Source: Arcticibacter sp. | GTDB lineage: Bacteria > Bacteroidota > Bacteroidia > 2-12-FULL-35-15 | Reading direction: 5' to 3' | NCBI GenBank assembly: GCA_021155045.1 | Contig: JAJNQB010000002.1 | Location: 1 to 64,000, forward strand | Length of the DNA: 64,000 nucleotides | Shown here: positions 34,472-43,041 of the stretch, piece after piece | Layout of the letters: every line of letters begins with the position of its first letter | Position numbering within the stretch: the first letter of the stretch is position 1 | Notes under the pieces: generated by a model | What the model was told of the DNA's origin: nothing | The model's database searches: none | Seen by the model: the letters and a program-made list of their open reading frames with translations, nothing else | Translations under genes and position numbers: made by a program

Positions 34472-37159
34472 TTAGTTCAAATTCTTTTTGCTAATTGCTT
34501 TTTCAATCACACCATTTCTTTCTACAATCACAGCATTATGTTTTTCATTGATATTAATTTTTCCTTTTGAAGGGTAGATGAAATAATATTTGTTGAATCC
34601 TTCAACAGCATCTGGTGCAGCAAAAATTGGAATAAAGTTGTGTGCTTTACAGAATTTAACTAGCTCTGGTCTGTTTTGTTTATCAATTGTAGCAACCTCA
34701 TCAATAAATAATGTTATTTTATTGTGTTCATCCGTAATTGCCAAACGATTGATGATTGCCATAATAATAACCAAACGAATCATCCTGTCTGTTCCGTCTG
34801 ATTCTACTTGGTTGGCTAAGTCAACGCGTTTTTCTGTTCCTTTAATTTCGAGTAATAATTCAATGTTGAACAACTCTTCAAAATGAACTTTTTTACCGCT
34901 ATCTAAATAATTATTTAATATTCTTAAATTTTCTGATTGGTCAAAATCAAAACTCATTTGCCCGTTAAATTCTTGGATAGAACTAATTTGTTTCAATTCA
35001 CCTAAAATTCTTTCGTTATCTATTAAATCAATTTTTAATGATTCAATATTTGAAATGCGAGTGGATGCTAGTTTGGTGTTAAATTTATTGTAAACAAATT
35101 GTTTGAATTCCTCATATCGTTTAATTAAAGTATAAGCAGGGTTAGCAAATTGTGTGGATATGCTTTGTAATAAACCATCAATACTTCTTTCTTTATCTGT
35201 TAAGCAAGCAACTTCTTCTTCCACAAATTTTATAAATTCTTCTTCATCGGCAATGCTATTACGTAGGCGATGTTTTAAATTTTCAAAAGCAAGATTTTTG
35301 TTTGCTTTTAAATCGTGACGGTCTTTTTGATGAATTTGAATTTTAGAATAGATATAATCTAAGTTGTCTGTAGTTTCATATTCGCGAGGTTCAACATTCA
35401 CATCTTCCAACTCCATTTTTCTATCTTTTAATTCTTTTACTCTCAGCTCTAAATTGCGCTTTTCTTCGTTCAATTTATCAAGCATAATTTGTTTCGAAGA
35501 AATTTCTTTTACCAACTCATTCAAATGAGTTTCCAGTTCTTTTTTGTCTTCATTCAGATTTTTGATTTCTTCAACAATACCTTTGATAGTACGTTCTAAT
35601 TGTGGTTTGTTTTCAATTCCTTTGATTTTTTCTTTGATAATTTCAATTTCACCAAGAATACTTTTTAATTTAAAATCAGTTTTTTCTTTATCTACTATGG
35701 TTTTTAAAAGCTCTTCTGCTTGTTTTTTCTCTAGATGAAGGCTTTTTAACTCTTCTTTTAATTCTTTAACTGATTTGAACTCTGTTAACTCCAATCCTTT
35801 TGTAATGTCAATTTCACCATCAAATATGGTCATCAATTTGTCCGATATTTTTTTGATAGGTTTTTTTATTTGCTTACTAGGCAAACTCATTACTTGCTCT
35901 GAAAGAATAGCATTTAAAAGCTGTTTAGCTTTTTCGTCATCAGTAATTTTGTGAATCAGTAAATTGTTATAGTTCTCAATTTGATTTTCTACCGAAGCAA
36001 TTTTATCATTAATTTTTTCTAATCTAAATTCAAGTTGTTTGCTGGATAGTTTTTGAGATTCAATTGTTGTTAATCGTGTTTCAATTTCCTTACGATCTTT
36101 ATCTAAATTTTTTAACGATTCTTTTAAAAATTCAATGCCCTCAAACTTATTGATTTCATCAAGTTCGCGTTGTTTTTCATTAAGGAAGTTTGTTTTATTT
36201 TTTATTTCTGCATTTTTTTCACCAATGTACGATGCGAAATTTAACTCCTTGGGTTTTAAGATTTCATTGATTTCATTGTGAATAGCAGCAATATGTCTTC
36301 CTCGTTCAACCGATGAAATTTCCAGTTCTGGAATAGCAGCAGTATAAGCAGAATTAAAAGCGTATAGTAATTCACTTACAATTGTTGTTTTTGATTGGTA
36401 CATTTTTACCAACTCTCTGAAGTCAAGAAAATCAGGGCGAACAGCTTTGATGCTTTTTATTTCTTCATTTATTCGAAGTAAATCGGTAATATCTTTTTTG
36501 TTTTTTTGCGAAAAATTTAATCCTTCATTTTCGCGGTTGTCGGCTATAATTAATGATTCTTTAAGTGTTTTGTTTGTAATTAATTTCGAATTAATTAAAT
36601 AACGGTAAACTTTAGAAAAGTTATTACTCAAACCATCAGCCTTAACAGTATCTTCTAACCAAACAACTGCATTGTTTTTGTTTCCACGATGATAGACATG
36701 ATTAAATACATCTGATTTAGTTGCAAATTTGCTATGTAATACACCTTTTTTAGCAAATTTCTCAAGTACTTCATCAAAACTTAAAAGTCGCTGGTGTGTG
36801 CCTTCTGTTTCGAAAAAGTAGTCTTCGTTGTATTCACTTTCTATTTTATAATATTCTAATTCTCCGTCAGTATTACGTTTGACAAGAATACAGTAATAGC
36901 CCATTTTATTGATTTCAAAAACCAAAAAACTTTTGTTATGAGTAGGGAAGTAGTGATGAATCGTTTCTTTGTCGCCTTTTCGTTGCCCAGAAAACGACAT
37001 TTTCTGTCCATCAACAACAAATAAGAAGTTGAGTGCGTAAATCAACGTACTCTTTCCAATATTGTTTGGTCCTACCAATTGGATTGAATCGCAATTGTCT
37101 AGTTTCATTTCGGCTTTGCCGTACCCTTTCGAGTTAATTAAAGAAATTCGTGTAAGCAT
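34472..37159 (-). CDS. SMC-like ATPase (MksB/JetC-like condensin)
   Basis: 895 residues. Walker A is G-P-N-N-I-G-K-S-T at 30-38; a long coiled-coil region (about 215-745) is interrupted near 400-460 by a segment that could be the hinge; the C-terminal head has the signature S-D-G-T-D-R-M near 787 and Walker B T-L-F-I-D-E-V at 816-822. There is no CxxC zinc hook, so it is not Rad50/SbcC, and no McrB or HNH domain. The S-D-G-T-D-R-M motif and short arms are as in MksB/JetC. Such complexes load on DNA and extrude loops; MksB systems affect chromosome organisation and Wadjet restricts plasmids. First gene of a three-gene operon with its own -7 element. Confidence 0.8.
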   Translation of the reverse strand: MLTRISLINSKGYGKAEMKLDNCDSIQLVGPNNIGKSTLIYALNFLFVVDGQKMSFSGQRKGDKETIHHYFPTHNKSFLVFEINKMGYYCILVKRNTDGELEYYKIESEYNEDYFFETEGTHQRLLSFDEVLEKFAKKGVLHSKFATKSDVFNHVYHRGNKNNAVVWLEDTVKADGLSNNFSKVYRYLINSKLITNKTLKESLIIADNRENEGLNFSQKNKKDITDLLRINEEIKSIKAVRPDFLDFRELVKMYQSKTTIVSELLYAFNSAYTAAIPELEISSVERGRHIAAIHNEINEILKPKELNFASYIGEKNAEIKNKTNFLNEKQRELDEINKFEGIEFLKESLKNLDKDRKEIETRLTTIESQKLSSKQLEFRLEKINDKIASVENQIENYNNLLIHKITDDEKAKQLLNAILSEQVMSLPSKQIKKPIKKISDKLMTIFDGEIDITKGLELTEFKSVKELKEELKSLHLEKKQAEELLKTIVDKEKTDFKLKSILGEIEIIKEKIKGIENKPQLERTIKGIVEEIKNLNEDKKELETHLNELVKEISSKQIMLDKLNEEKRNLELRVKELKDRKMELEDVNVEPREYETTDNLDYIYSKIQIHQKDRHDLKANKNLAFENLKHRLRNSIADEEEFIKFVEEEVACLTDKERSIDGLLQSISTQFANPAYTLIKRYEEFKQFVYNKFNTKLASTRISNIESLKIDLIDNERILGELKQISSIQEFNGQMSFDFDQSENLRILNNYLDSGKKVHFEELFNIELLLEIKGTEKRVDLANQVESDGTDRMIRLVIIMAIINRLAITDEHNKITLFIDEVATIDKQNRPELVKFCKAHNFIPIFAAPDAVEGFNKYYFIYPSKGKININEKHNAVIVERNGVIEKAISKKNLN

Positions 37160-37190
37160 TGTATTTAGAGCTTAAAATAGTTTTATGCTC

Positions 37191-37198
37191 AAATTTAC
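37191..37198 (-). promoter_or_regulatory. Predicted -7 promoter element of the SMC operon
   Basis: TAAATTTG on the minus strand, an exact TAnnTTTG match, 31 bases before the ATG. No TTG -33 box within normal distance. Confidence 0.5.
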
Positions 37199-37357
37199 TT
37201 TAATGCTTTGATGTAATAAATTGTGTTTTGTTATGTTAATAACAACTACTTGATATTCGAGCGATTGAGAAGTTTTTTGTTGAAAAGTTTAAAGTTTTTA
37301 GAAGTAATAAACAAGTATTGATTTTTAATAAAAAAAATGTATAATAGTCTATTCTAT

Positions 37358-37747
37358 CTATTCTAAAAAAGTTTTTAACCAATCTATTGCAGTTTTTTCT
37401 TCTGTCATTATTTTTGTTGGTGTAATGGGTTTATTAAATGTAATGTATGCATTACCCATTAATTTTTGAGCTATATTTATTACAACAAACGCACTTGCTA
37501 ATGTGTATTGATTAGCCTCACTTCCAGAAGCAAATTTACGGGCATCAGAACTTGCTAAGGAAAAATCTCCTGCAATGAAAAGTAGTGGAAATTTTTTCCC
37601 TCCACCAATTTCAGCAAACGCATTTACCATTTCTTTTGCGTCTTTTAACTGAAGCGTTCTGTTTGGTTGCATCTCAATTTGAAGGATTCCGTCATTTCTT
37701 AGCGAAACAACAGAGCCTTCGGTAGATATAGATTTTAATATTTCCAT
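37358..37747 (-). CDS. DUF7793-like (STAS/SEC14-related) protein
   Basis: 129 residues from ATG 37747, 1 base after the mtaB stop (the longer open frame starts inside mtaB). The pattern is that of small Bacteroidota proteins annotated as DUF7793: an N-terminal S-L-R-N-D-G-I-L-Q-I-E strand, a helix L-K-D-A-K-E-M-V-N-A-F-A-E, then a G-K-K-F-P-L-L-F-I-A-G-D strand and later F-N-K-P-I-T-P-T-K. Members resemble STAS/SEC14 folds, which bind partners or lipids; activity unproven. Cotranscribed with mtaB, which may be incidental. Confidence 0.72.
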   Translation of the reverse strand: MEILKSISTEGSVVSLRNDGILQIEMQPNRTLQLKDAKEMVNAFAEIGGGKKFPLLFIAGDFSLASSDARKFASGSEANQYTLASAFVVINIAQKLMGNAYITFNKPITPTKIMTEEKTAIDWLKTFLE

Positions 37748-37748
37748 T

Positions 37749-39083
37749 TTAACTAAAAACTTTTTCAAGTTCAACAATTTCAGAGACTAAAACACTTCCA
37801 TCTGTGTCCAATTTATTTAAAACAACTTCTTGTATTTTGTTCGTCAATAAAGGGTTGTAAGGTGTTTTTACTTTAATATAATTTTCAGTAAATCCATGCA
37901 TGAAACCTTCTTTATTATCTCCTTCAAATAATACTTTTTGGCTAGAACCAAGGTGTTGCTCATAAAAATTTCGTAGTTTCTTAGCAGATAAAATTCGTAA
38001 CATCTTATTTCTTTTTTTACGAATAGCAACAGGTACAATTTCTTTAATATTTAATGCATCTGTATTGTCTCGTTCAGAATATGTGAAAACATGTAAGTAA
38101 GAAATATCTAGCTGATTCAAAAAATTATATGTTTCTAAAAAATCTTCATCTGTTTCTCCTGGAAAACCAACAATAACATCAACTCCAATACAACAATGGG
38201 GCATGAGTATTTTTATTTTTGAAACTCTATCGCTATATAATTCACGCATATAACGTCTGCGCATAGCTTTTAATATTTTGTTACTTCCTGATTGAAGTGG
38301 TATGTGAAAATGTGGTACAAATCGTTCTGACTTTGATACAAATTCAATTGTTTCGTCTTTTAATAAGTTGGGTTCAATAGATGAAATTCTAAACCGTTCA
38401 ATACCTTCTACTTTGTCGAGTTCTGTTACCAAATCGTAAAAAGTTTCTTGTTTTTTGTTTCCTTCTTTCGAAGAGTTATTTCCAAAATCGCCAAGATTCA
38501 CTCCTGTTAATACAATTTCTTTTACATCTTGTTTTGCAATTTCAGCTGCGTTTTTTACTGCATTTAAAATACCATCACTTCTACTTGATCCTCTAGCTAA
38601 AGGAATAGTACAAAACGAACAATTGTAATCACATCCATCTTGAACCTTTAAAAATACACGAGTTCTATCTCCAAAGGAATGAGAATCAACAAAAAAGTTA
38701 GCTTCTTCAATTTCGCAGCTAAATACTTCGGCTTTTGATTTTTTTGATAAATCGTTTAAGTAGTTTAATAGTTTGAATTTTTCGGAAGCTCCTAAAACTA
38801 AATCTACACCTTCAATATTTGCAATTTCTTCAGGTTTCAATTGTGCATAGCAGCCAATTACCACCACATAAGCTTCTGGCGAAATATTCAAAGCAGCTTT
38901 TACAATTTGTTTACATTCTTTGTCAGCATTTGCAGTAACAGAACAGGTATTGATGACATATACATCACTCGGTTGAGTAAAATCAACTTTTTGATACCCA
39001 TTTTCTTGAAACAATCGAGCAATGGTGCTTGTTTCCGAAAAATTTAATTTACAACCAAGTGTGTGGAATACTACTTTTTTCAT
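37749..39083 (-). CDS. mtaB: tRNA t6A37 methylthiotransferase MtaB
   Basis: 444 residues. Two iron-sulfur clusters are expected: the N-terminal one from Cys11, Cys47 and Cys78 (H-T-L-G-C-K-L-N; I-N-T-C-S-V-T; I-G-C-Y-A-Q), the radical-SAM one from Cys151, Cys155 and Cys158 in C-D-Y-N-C-S-F-C. Other motifs: T-G-V-N-L-G-D, then R-F-R-I-S-S-I-E-P, and a TRAM-like domain about 380-444 (E-N-Y-I-K-V-K-T-P-Y). MtaB adds a methylthio group to t6A37 of tRNA-Lys, acting after TsaD, whose gene is in this window. A -7 element TACCTTTG is at 39093-39100. Confidence 0.95.
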   Translation of the reverse strand: MKKVVFHTLGCKLNFSETSTIARLFQENGYQKVDFTQPSDVYVINTCSVTANADKECKQIVKAALNISPEAYVVVIGCYAQLKPEEIANIEGVDLVLGASEKFKLLNYLNDLSKKSKAEVFSCEIEEANFFVDSHSFGDRTRVFLKVQDGCDYNCSFCTIPLARGSSRSDGILNAVKNAAEIAKQDVKEIVLTGVNLGDFGNNSSKEGNKKQETFYDLVTELDKVEGIERFRISSIEPNLLKDETIEFVSKSERFVPHFHIPLQSGSNKILKAMRRRYMRELYSDRVSKIKILMPHCCIGVDVIVGFPGETDEDFLETYNFLNQLDISYLHVFTYSERDNTDALNIKEIVPVAIRKKRNKMLRILSAKKLRNFYEQHLGSSQKVLFEGDNKEGFMHGFTENYIKVKTPYNPLLTNKIQEVVLNKLDTDGSVLVSEIVELEKVFS

Positions 39084-39092
39084 TTGAGGTTA

Positions 39093-39100
39093 CAAAGGTA
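39093..39100 (-). promoter_or_regulatory. Predicted -7 promoter element TACCTTTG
   Basis: Minus-strand TACCTTTG, exact consensus, 9 bases before the mtaB ATG; a very short leader is predicted. Confidence 0.5.
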
Positions 39101-39206
39101 ACAAAAATGGATAAAAGGTTATAGGAATCAAGTTTTTAACTAATTTTAATACAGATTTGTATAACAATTGCTCGTTTTGTTCGTTATACACCAAAAGTAT
39201 ATATAA

Positions 39207-39794
39207 ATGAAAAAGGTATTTATTTTAATCGTCATTTGTTTTGTCTCAATTAATACTTGGGCACAATCTGATGTTAAAAAAGACGGAATACTCGTCCCTA
39301 CAACTATTTATGAAGGCGATACAATTCCTTATATTAAGCTAAATACCCTTGTTTGTACAAGCGAAAGAACATTCAAAAGTTATAAAGAAAAAGTTAAATG
39401 GGATAGGTTAAAATACAATGTTAAAAAAGTTTATCCTTATGCCATACTGGCTTCAGCCAAGTTAAAAGAATATGATAAATTGTTGGCTACTATCCCCGAA
39501 AAAGATAGAAAAGCGGTTACAAAAATGTTGGAAAAACAATTAAAAGCGGAGTTTAGTGATGAGTTGAAAAAGCTTACTGTTACTCAAGGTCGTTTGCTAA
39601 TCAAACTTATTGACAGAGAAACAAGTAAAACAACGTATGACATTGTTAAGGACATGCGTGGTTCATTTTCGGCTTTTATGTGGCAAAGTGTAGCTTTGAT
39701 GTTTAATTCAAGTTTAAAATCAGAATACGATGCAATGGGAAGTGACAGAGAAATAGAATCAGCGATAAAGCTTATTGAAAGCGGAGAATTTTAA
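39207..39794 (+). CDS. DUF4294 domain-containing secreted protein
   Basis: 195 residues. A signal peptide ends T-W-A-Q. The mature region has the family start (Y-E-G-D-T-I-P-Y-I-K-L) and the core Y-N-V-K-K-V-Y-P-Y-A near 73 and later L-L-I-K-L-I-D-R-E-T, then the F-S-A-F-M-W-Q-S-V-A-L-M-F motif. DUF4294 proteins are common in Bacteroidota and are considered envelope proteins; their biochemical role is not known. Single gene ended by a bidirectional terminator. Confidence 0.9.
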   Translation: MKKVFILIVICFVSINTWAQSDVKKDGILVPTTIYEGDTIPYIKLNTLVCTSERTFKSYKEKVKWDRLKYNVKKVYPYAILASAKLKEYDKLLATIPEKDRKAVTKMLEKQLKAEFSDELKKLTVTQGRLLIKLIDRETSKTTYDIVKDMRGSFSAFMWQSVALMFNSSLKSEYDAMGSDREIESAIKLIESGEF

Positions 39795-39816
39795 AATTAT
39801 AAAATTGAATAACATA

Positions 39817-39848
39817 AAAAAAGCGGCTTGTGTTAAGCCGCTTTTTTG
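39817..39848. terminator. Bidirectional terminator between convergent genes
   Basis: AAGCGGCTT (39821-39829) pairs with AAGCCGCTT (39835-39843), with an A run before and a T run after, so it can stop both the DUF4294 gene and the minus-strand thioredoxin-like gene. Confidence 0.88.
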
Positions 39849-39850
39849 TT

Positions 39851-40459
39851 TTATTCTTCAATTCTTTTAATGGAACATCCAATTGATTTTGTGCTTGGCG
39901 TTTTTACTGCTTTTCCCATTCCTACAGAAGTTATGGCATCTTTTAAGTAGTTTTCCTTAACGTCCTTGGCATCTTTGATATTATCATCAATTGCACCACG
40001 GTAAACCAATCCTTTTTTATCAAATAAAAAACAATGCGGTGTTCTGGTTGCTCCAAAAGCATTGGCTAATTCAGAGTTTTTATCAACTACATAACTAAAG
40101 TCATAATTTTGAGATTTAGCGTATTTTTTCATTTCTTCATATGAGTCTTCTTCGTTACGTTGAGCTTCATTAGAATTTATAACAATCACCCCTATTTTAT
40201 TCCTTTTAGCAATTGCAGCAACCTCTTTAATTCGGGTTTCGCTTAGTTTTACATAAGGACAAGTATTACAAGAAAAAAGAACTAATAGCCCGTTGTCTCC
40301 TTTTGAGTCTGTTAAACTTACCTCTTTGCCACTTACATCAAGCATTTTTAATTCTGCTTTTGGAATTGCGGAACCTATTTCTAGTTCTGGATTTATTGCT
40401 GGAATAAATGCCAACGATGTTAATGTTGTAAAAACAATAATAGATACTACCTTTTTCAT
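39851..40459 (-). CDS. Secreted thioredoxin/redoxin family protein
   Basis: 202 residues. After a signal peptide (V-S-I-I-V-F-T-T-L-T-S-L-A-F) comes an AhpC/Redoxin-like domain (I-G-S-A-I-P-K-A-E-L, L-V-L-F-S-C-N-T-C-P-Y-V with a C-x-x-C, then I-G-V-I-V-I-N-S-N-E). A later T-R-T-P-H-C-F-L-F-D segment is the cis-Pro region. The C-N-T-C-P motif and the place of the leader suggest a periplasmic disulfide or peroxide redox role; the substrate is not known. Final residues hold another Cys (S-I-G-C-S-I-K). Confidence 0.88.
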   Translation of the reverse strand: MKKVVSIIVFTTLTSLAFIPAINPELEIGSAIPKAELKMLDVSGKEVSLTDSKGDNGLLVLFSCNTCPYVKLSETRIKEVAAIAKRNKIGVIVINSNEAQRNEEDSYEEMKKYAKSQNYDFSYVVDKNSELANAFGATRTPHCFLFDKKGLVYRGAIDDNIKDAKDVKENYLKDAITSVGMGKAVKTPSTKSIGCSIKRIEE

Positions 40460-40517
40460 TATTATATAATTTTTTTGGTTTTATTTAATGTGAATTTACA
40501 AAAAACAAGCCAAAATA

Positions 40518-41810
40518 TCAATAATTACTTATTAACTCTTTATAAACAAAGCGCTGTTGTAACGATTCTAATGGTCTGTAAATGTAGTAAACATAGCCAT
40601 TCTTGATTTTAATCTGACTAACATATTGGCTGGATAATTTAAATGTGGATACTATTTCTCCTGTTTTTAAATTTAGTTTTTTAAGATAATAAAAACCGTT
40701 TTTTTGATAGAGAGCATAAACTTCTTTTGAGATATCATCTACAATCAATTTATGCTTCCACTCTTTCCAACTTTTTGGGTGGTTGTAATTTATAGAAATA
40801 GAATCTAATAACTCATTGTTCTTACTATATTTAAAAATAGCATTACTGTAATGGTCAAAGATGCAGATAGTATCATTTATAACAACAAGTGGGGCATATA
40901 ATGGTGTGTAAAACATGCTATTTGTAACACCGCTCATGATTGCCGCTACTCGATGATAATCCATTTTATATTCTTGTGCTAATTGCCTTGCTGTAAGCTT
41001 ATCTCTGGTGTTTAAGAAATAGTATTCCATATTGTAACTTGCAAGTGCTTCTTTATCATAAACTTTCCTGATAGGAGCATAAGTAGTATCTTTTGTGTTA
41101 AAAGCATAGTAAGTAAATTCAGGGTAATCTTTTTGATAGTTTGAGAAATAGATATTATTTTCAACGGTGTCAATGCAGGGCATAATGCGTTGTTTATATT
41201 CAATTGTTGGCAATGCTCCTAAATGAAGGATGCTTTTATTATCAATTGTAATTCTAAATATTGATTTTTCACAAATCACATTTATATAACCTAAATAATC
41301 TTTAAAAAGTCTTTCAGCCTTTTCTGGTAATTGAAAAATTGAAATAATTTTTTGTGACTCATCTGTTAATATGATTTTTTCTTTTTTTGAAGTGTATTCA
41401 AAAGTCAATAAAATTAATTTGTCGTTATAAAATTCATAATCAGCAACTCCGAATTTCCATGTTCCAAAAACGGTATCTACTTTTTTTGTTGATGAAATAT
41501 TCACAGGATTTAATTCTATTGTAGATAATTCCATTTTTACGTTTAACCTAATGCTATCCTTGTCGGTATTAATAGTTTTTGATAGGGGAGCATAGCCCGA
41601 TAAAATAAATTGAATTTGAGTTTTTAAATTGTCTATTACTATAAAATATTCTCCATTAGCGTTTGAAATCGTGTTCTTTAACTCATACTTTATAATTACA
41701 GATGCGAGTGGTTTGCTCGTTTCTTTATCCGTAATTTTTCCATAAACAATTAATTTTTGTGATTTGGCAAGAAGTGAGCAGCATAGAAAGATGTATATAA
41801 ATAGTTTCAT
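40518..41810 (-). CDS. Secreted protein with carboxypeptidase-regulatory domain and beta-rich region
   Basis: 430 residues. A short leader (L-F-I-Y-I-F-L-C-C-S-L-L-A-K-S-Q) precedes a CarbopepD_reg-like domain about 20-95 (G-K-I-T-D-K-E-T-S-K-P-L-A-S-V, S-N-A-N-G-E-Y). The rest (100-430) has regular beta pairs with K/Y/D-rich loops, suggesting a propeller. I know of no named function; similar proteins act in envelope or surface contact. The start is preceded by AAAGGAGGT, a strong Shine-Dalgarno-like run (41813-41821 region), rare in this phylum. Confidence 0.78.
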   Translation of the reverse strand: MKLFIYIFLCCSLLAKSQKLIVYGKITDKETSKPLASVIIKYELKNTISNANGEYFIVIDNLKTQIQFILSGYAPLSKTINTDKDSIRLNVKMELSTIELNPVNISSTKKVDTVFGTWKFGVADYEFYNDKLILLTFEYTSKKEKIILTDESQKIISIFQLPEKAERLFKDYLGYINVICEKSIFRITIDNKSILHLGALPTIEYKQRIMPCIDTVENNIYFSNYQKDYPEFTYYAFNTKDTTYAPIRKVYDKEALASYNMEYYFLNTRDKLTARQLAQEYKMDYHRVAAIMSGVTNSMFYTPLYAPLVVINDTICIFDHYSNAIFKYSKNNELLDSISINYNHPKSWKEWKHKLIVDDISKEVYALYQKNGFYYLKKLNLKTGEIVSTFKLSSQYVSQIKIKNGYVYYIYRPLESLQQRFVYKELISNY

Positions 41811-41938
41811 TTTACCTCCTTTTAATAAACAGACGTTTTACAGAATAAAAATCCATAAAAAAGATATATTATTTTTCCTCCTAACTTTTGGCATTATGAT
41901 TGCCTATACTTTAAATATAAATTTAGAACCTAAAAGCC

Positions 41939-42178
41939 ATGAAAAAATTAAATTTAATATTAACAGCAGCAGGATTTTTAGTTATAGCTAAAATTTCTGA
42001 TGCCCAAACATCACCTAAAGAAAAGCAAAATGATAAAGCAGAAGGGAATTCATCAATAGTTGTAAAAAAAACAGATAATACTGCTGAAAAGACAAAGTTA
42101 AAAAAATCAGCAACCTTAAAACCAATAAAACGTGCTGAGATTAAGCTTGACCCTAAACTTATTGAAGAGAAAAAGTAA
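41939..42178 (+). CDS. Small secreted lysine-rich protein
   Basis: 79 residues. A typical leader (L-N-L-I-L-T-A-A-G-F-L-V-I-A) ends near S-D-A-Q. The 55-residue mature part is very rich in Lys, Glu, Ser and Thr (K-E-K-Q-N-D-K-A-E-G, K-K-T-D-N-T-A-E-K-T-K) with no hydrophobic core and probably unfolded. A terminator follows it, which supports an independent gene. It overlaps an antisense open frame that looks like a shadow. Function unknown. Confidence 0.6.
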   Translation: MKKLNLILTAAGFLVIAKISDAQTSPKEKQNDKAEGNSSIVVKKTDNTAEKTKLKKSATLKPIKRAEIKLDPKLIEEKK

Positions 42179-42196
42179 GTTAATTTGCTTGTGATT

Positions 42197-42234
42197 AAAA
42201 CAAGACGAGTTGTTAAGATTCGTCTTGTTTTTTT
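42197..42234 (+). terminator. Rho-independent terminator
   Basis: AAAACAAGACGA (42197-42208) pairs with TCGTCTTGTTTT (42220-42231), with an 11-base loop and a T run. Confidence 0.8.
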
Positions 42235-42256
42235 ATAATGCTTATTCATATTTGGT

Positions 42257-42264
42257 TAAATTTG
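42257..42264 (+). promoter_or_regulatory. Predicted -7 promoter element TAAATTTG
   Basis: Exact match to TAnnTTTG, 6 bases before the ATG at 42271; a leaderless or nearly leaderless mRNA is predicted for the lipid/glycan cluster. Confidence 0.5.
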
Positions 42265-42270
42265 TAGGCA

Positions 42271-43041
42271 ATGAATTTCAAAAAAACCAATTATTTATTT
42301 ATAACATCATTTTTGCTAATTGCCATTTTTGCTTATGTAGTAGGATTTAGTTTTTGGTGGCTTCTTTTACCCGTATTTCTGTATAAAACAATAATCATTT
42401 ATTCATCAGCAAACATTACATCCAATTTTTTTTTAAAAGCATTTAACGAAGGGGATGGTAAACAAAAAGAAATTGTTATAACTTTTGATGATGGACCAAA
42501 TAAAGAAATAACTCCTAAAATTTTAGCCGTACTTGCTGATTTTGATGCTAAAGCGACTTTTTTTGTAATTGGTAATAATATTTTAGGAAACGAAAATATT
42601 ATTAAACAAATACATGCAGATGGGCACTTAATAGGAAATCATACTTTTTCACACTCTTTTTTTATTGACTTTAAATCAAGAAAAGGTTTTTTAGAAGAAA
42701 TTGAAAAAACAAATCTATTAATTGAAAAAATTATAGGTAAAAAAGCAAAAATCTTTCGTCCGCCTTATGGAGTTACAACTCCAAATATAGCTTATGCTGT
42801 AGAAAAAGCAAACATGGATGTAGTTGGGTGGAGTATTCGTTCTTTGGATACTACAAAAGATTCTTCAGACAAAATTTCAAAAAGAGTGATAAGTCAGATA
42901 AATTCAGGTTCGATTATTCTTTTTCACGATACTTCTGAAAAAACAATTGATGTTTTAAAGCAAACGCTTAATTTTGTTAAAAATAGTGGCTTTAAAATTG
43001 TAAGTTTAGAAAAACTATTGAATATTAAAGCTTATGAATAA
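42271..43041 (+). CDS. Polysaccharide deacetylase family protein (NodB-like), membrane-anchored
   Basis: 256 residues. Two short membrane segments (about 7-50) precede a NodB homology domain. Motifs: T-F-D-D-G-P near 71-76 (catalytic base and metal Asp), H-T-F-S-H-S near 125-130 (metal His), R-P-P-Y-G near 164-168, and a late L-F-H-D-T. Members remove N-acetyl groups from chitin, peptidoglycan or other amino sugars using a metal. First gene of a closely packed cluster with overlaps; the next gene overlaps by 8 bases. The partners (LolA, lipoprotein, GT2, dehydratase) suggest a lipid or glycolipid task. Confidence 0.92.
   Translation: MNFKKTNYLFITSFLLIAIFAYVVGFSFWWLLLPVFLYKTIIIYSSANITSNFFLKAFNEGDGKQKEIVITFDDGPNKEITPKILAVLADFDAKATFFVIGNNILGNENIIKQIHADGHLIGNHTFSHSFFIDFKSRKGFLEEIEKTNLLIEKIIGKKAKIFRPPYGVTTPNIAYAVEKANMDVVGWSIRSLDTTKDSSDKISKRVISQINSGSIILFHDTSEKTIDVLKQTLNFVKNSGFKIVSLEKLLNIKAYE

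Noticed and set aside
41923..42249. 108-residue minus-strand open frame opposite the small secreted protein
   Set aside because: The plus-strand ORF has a signal peptide and terminator; this one has neither.
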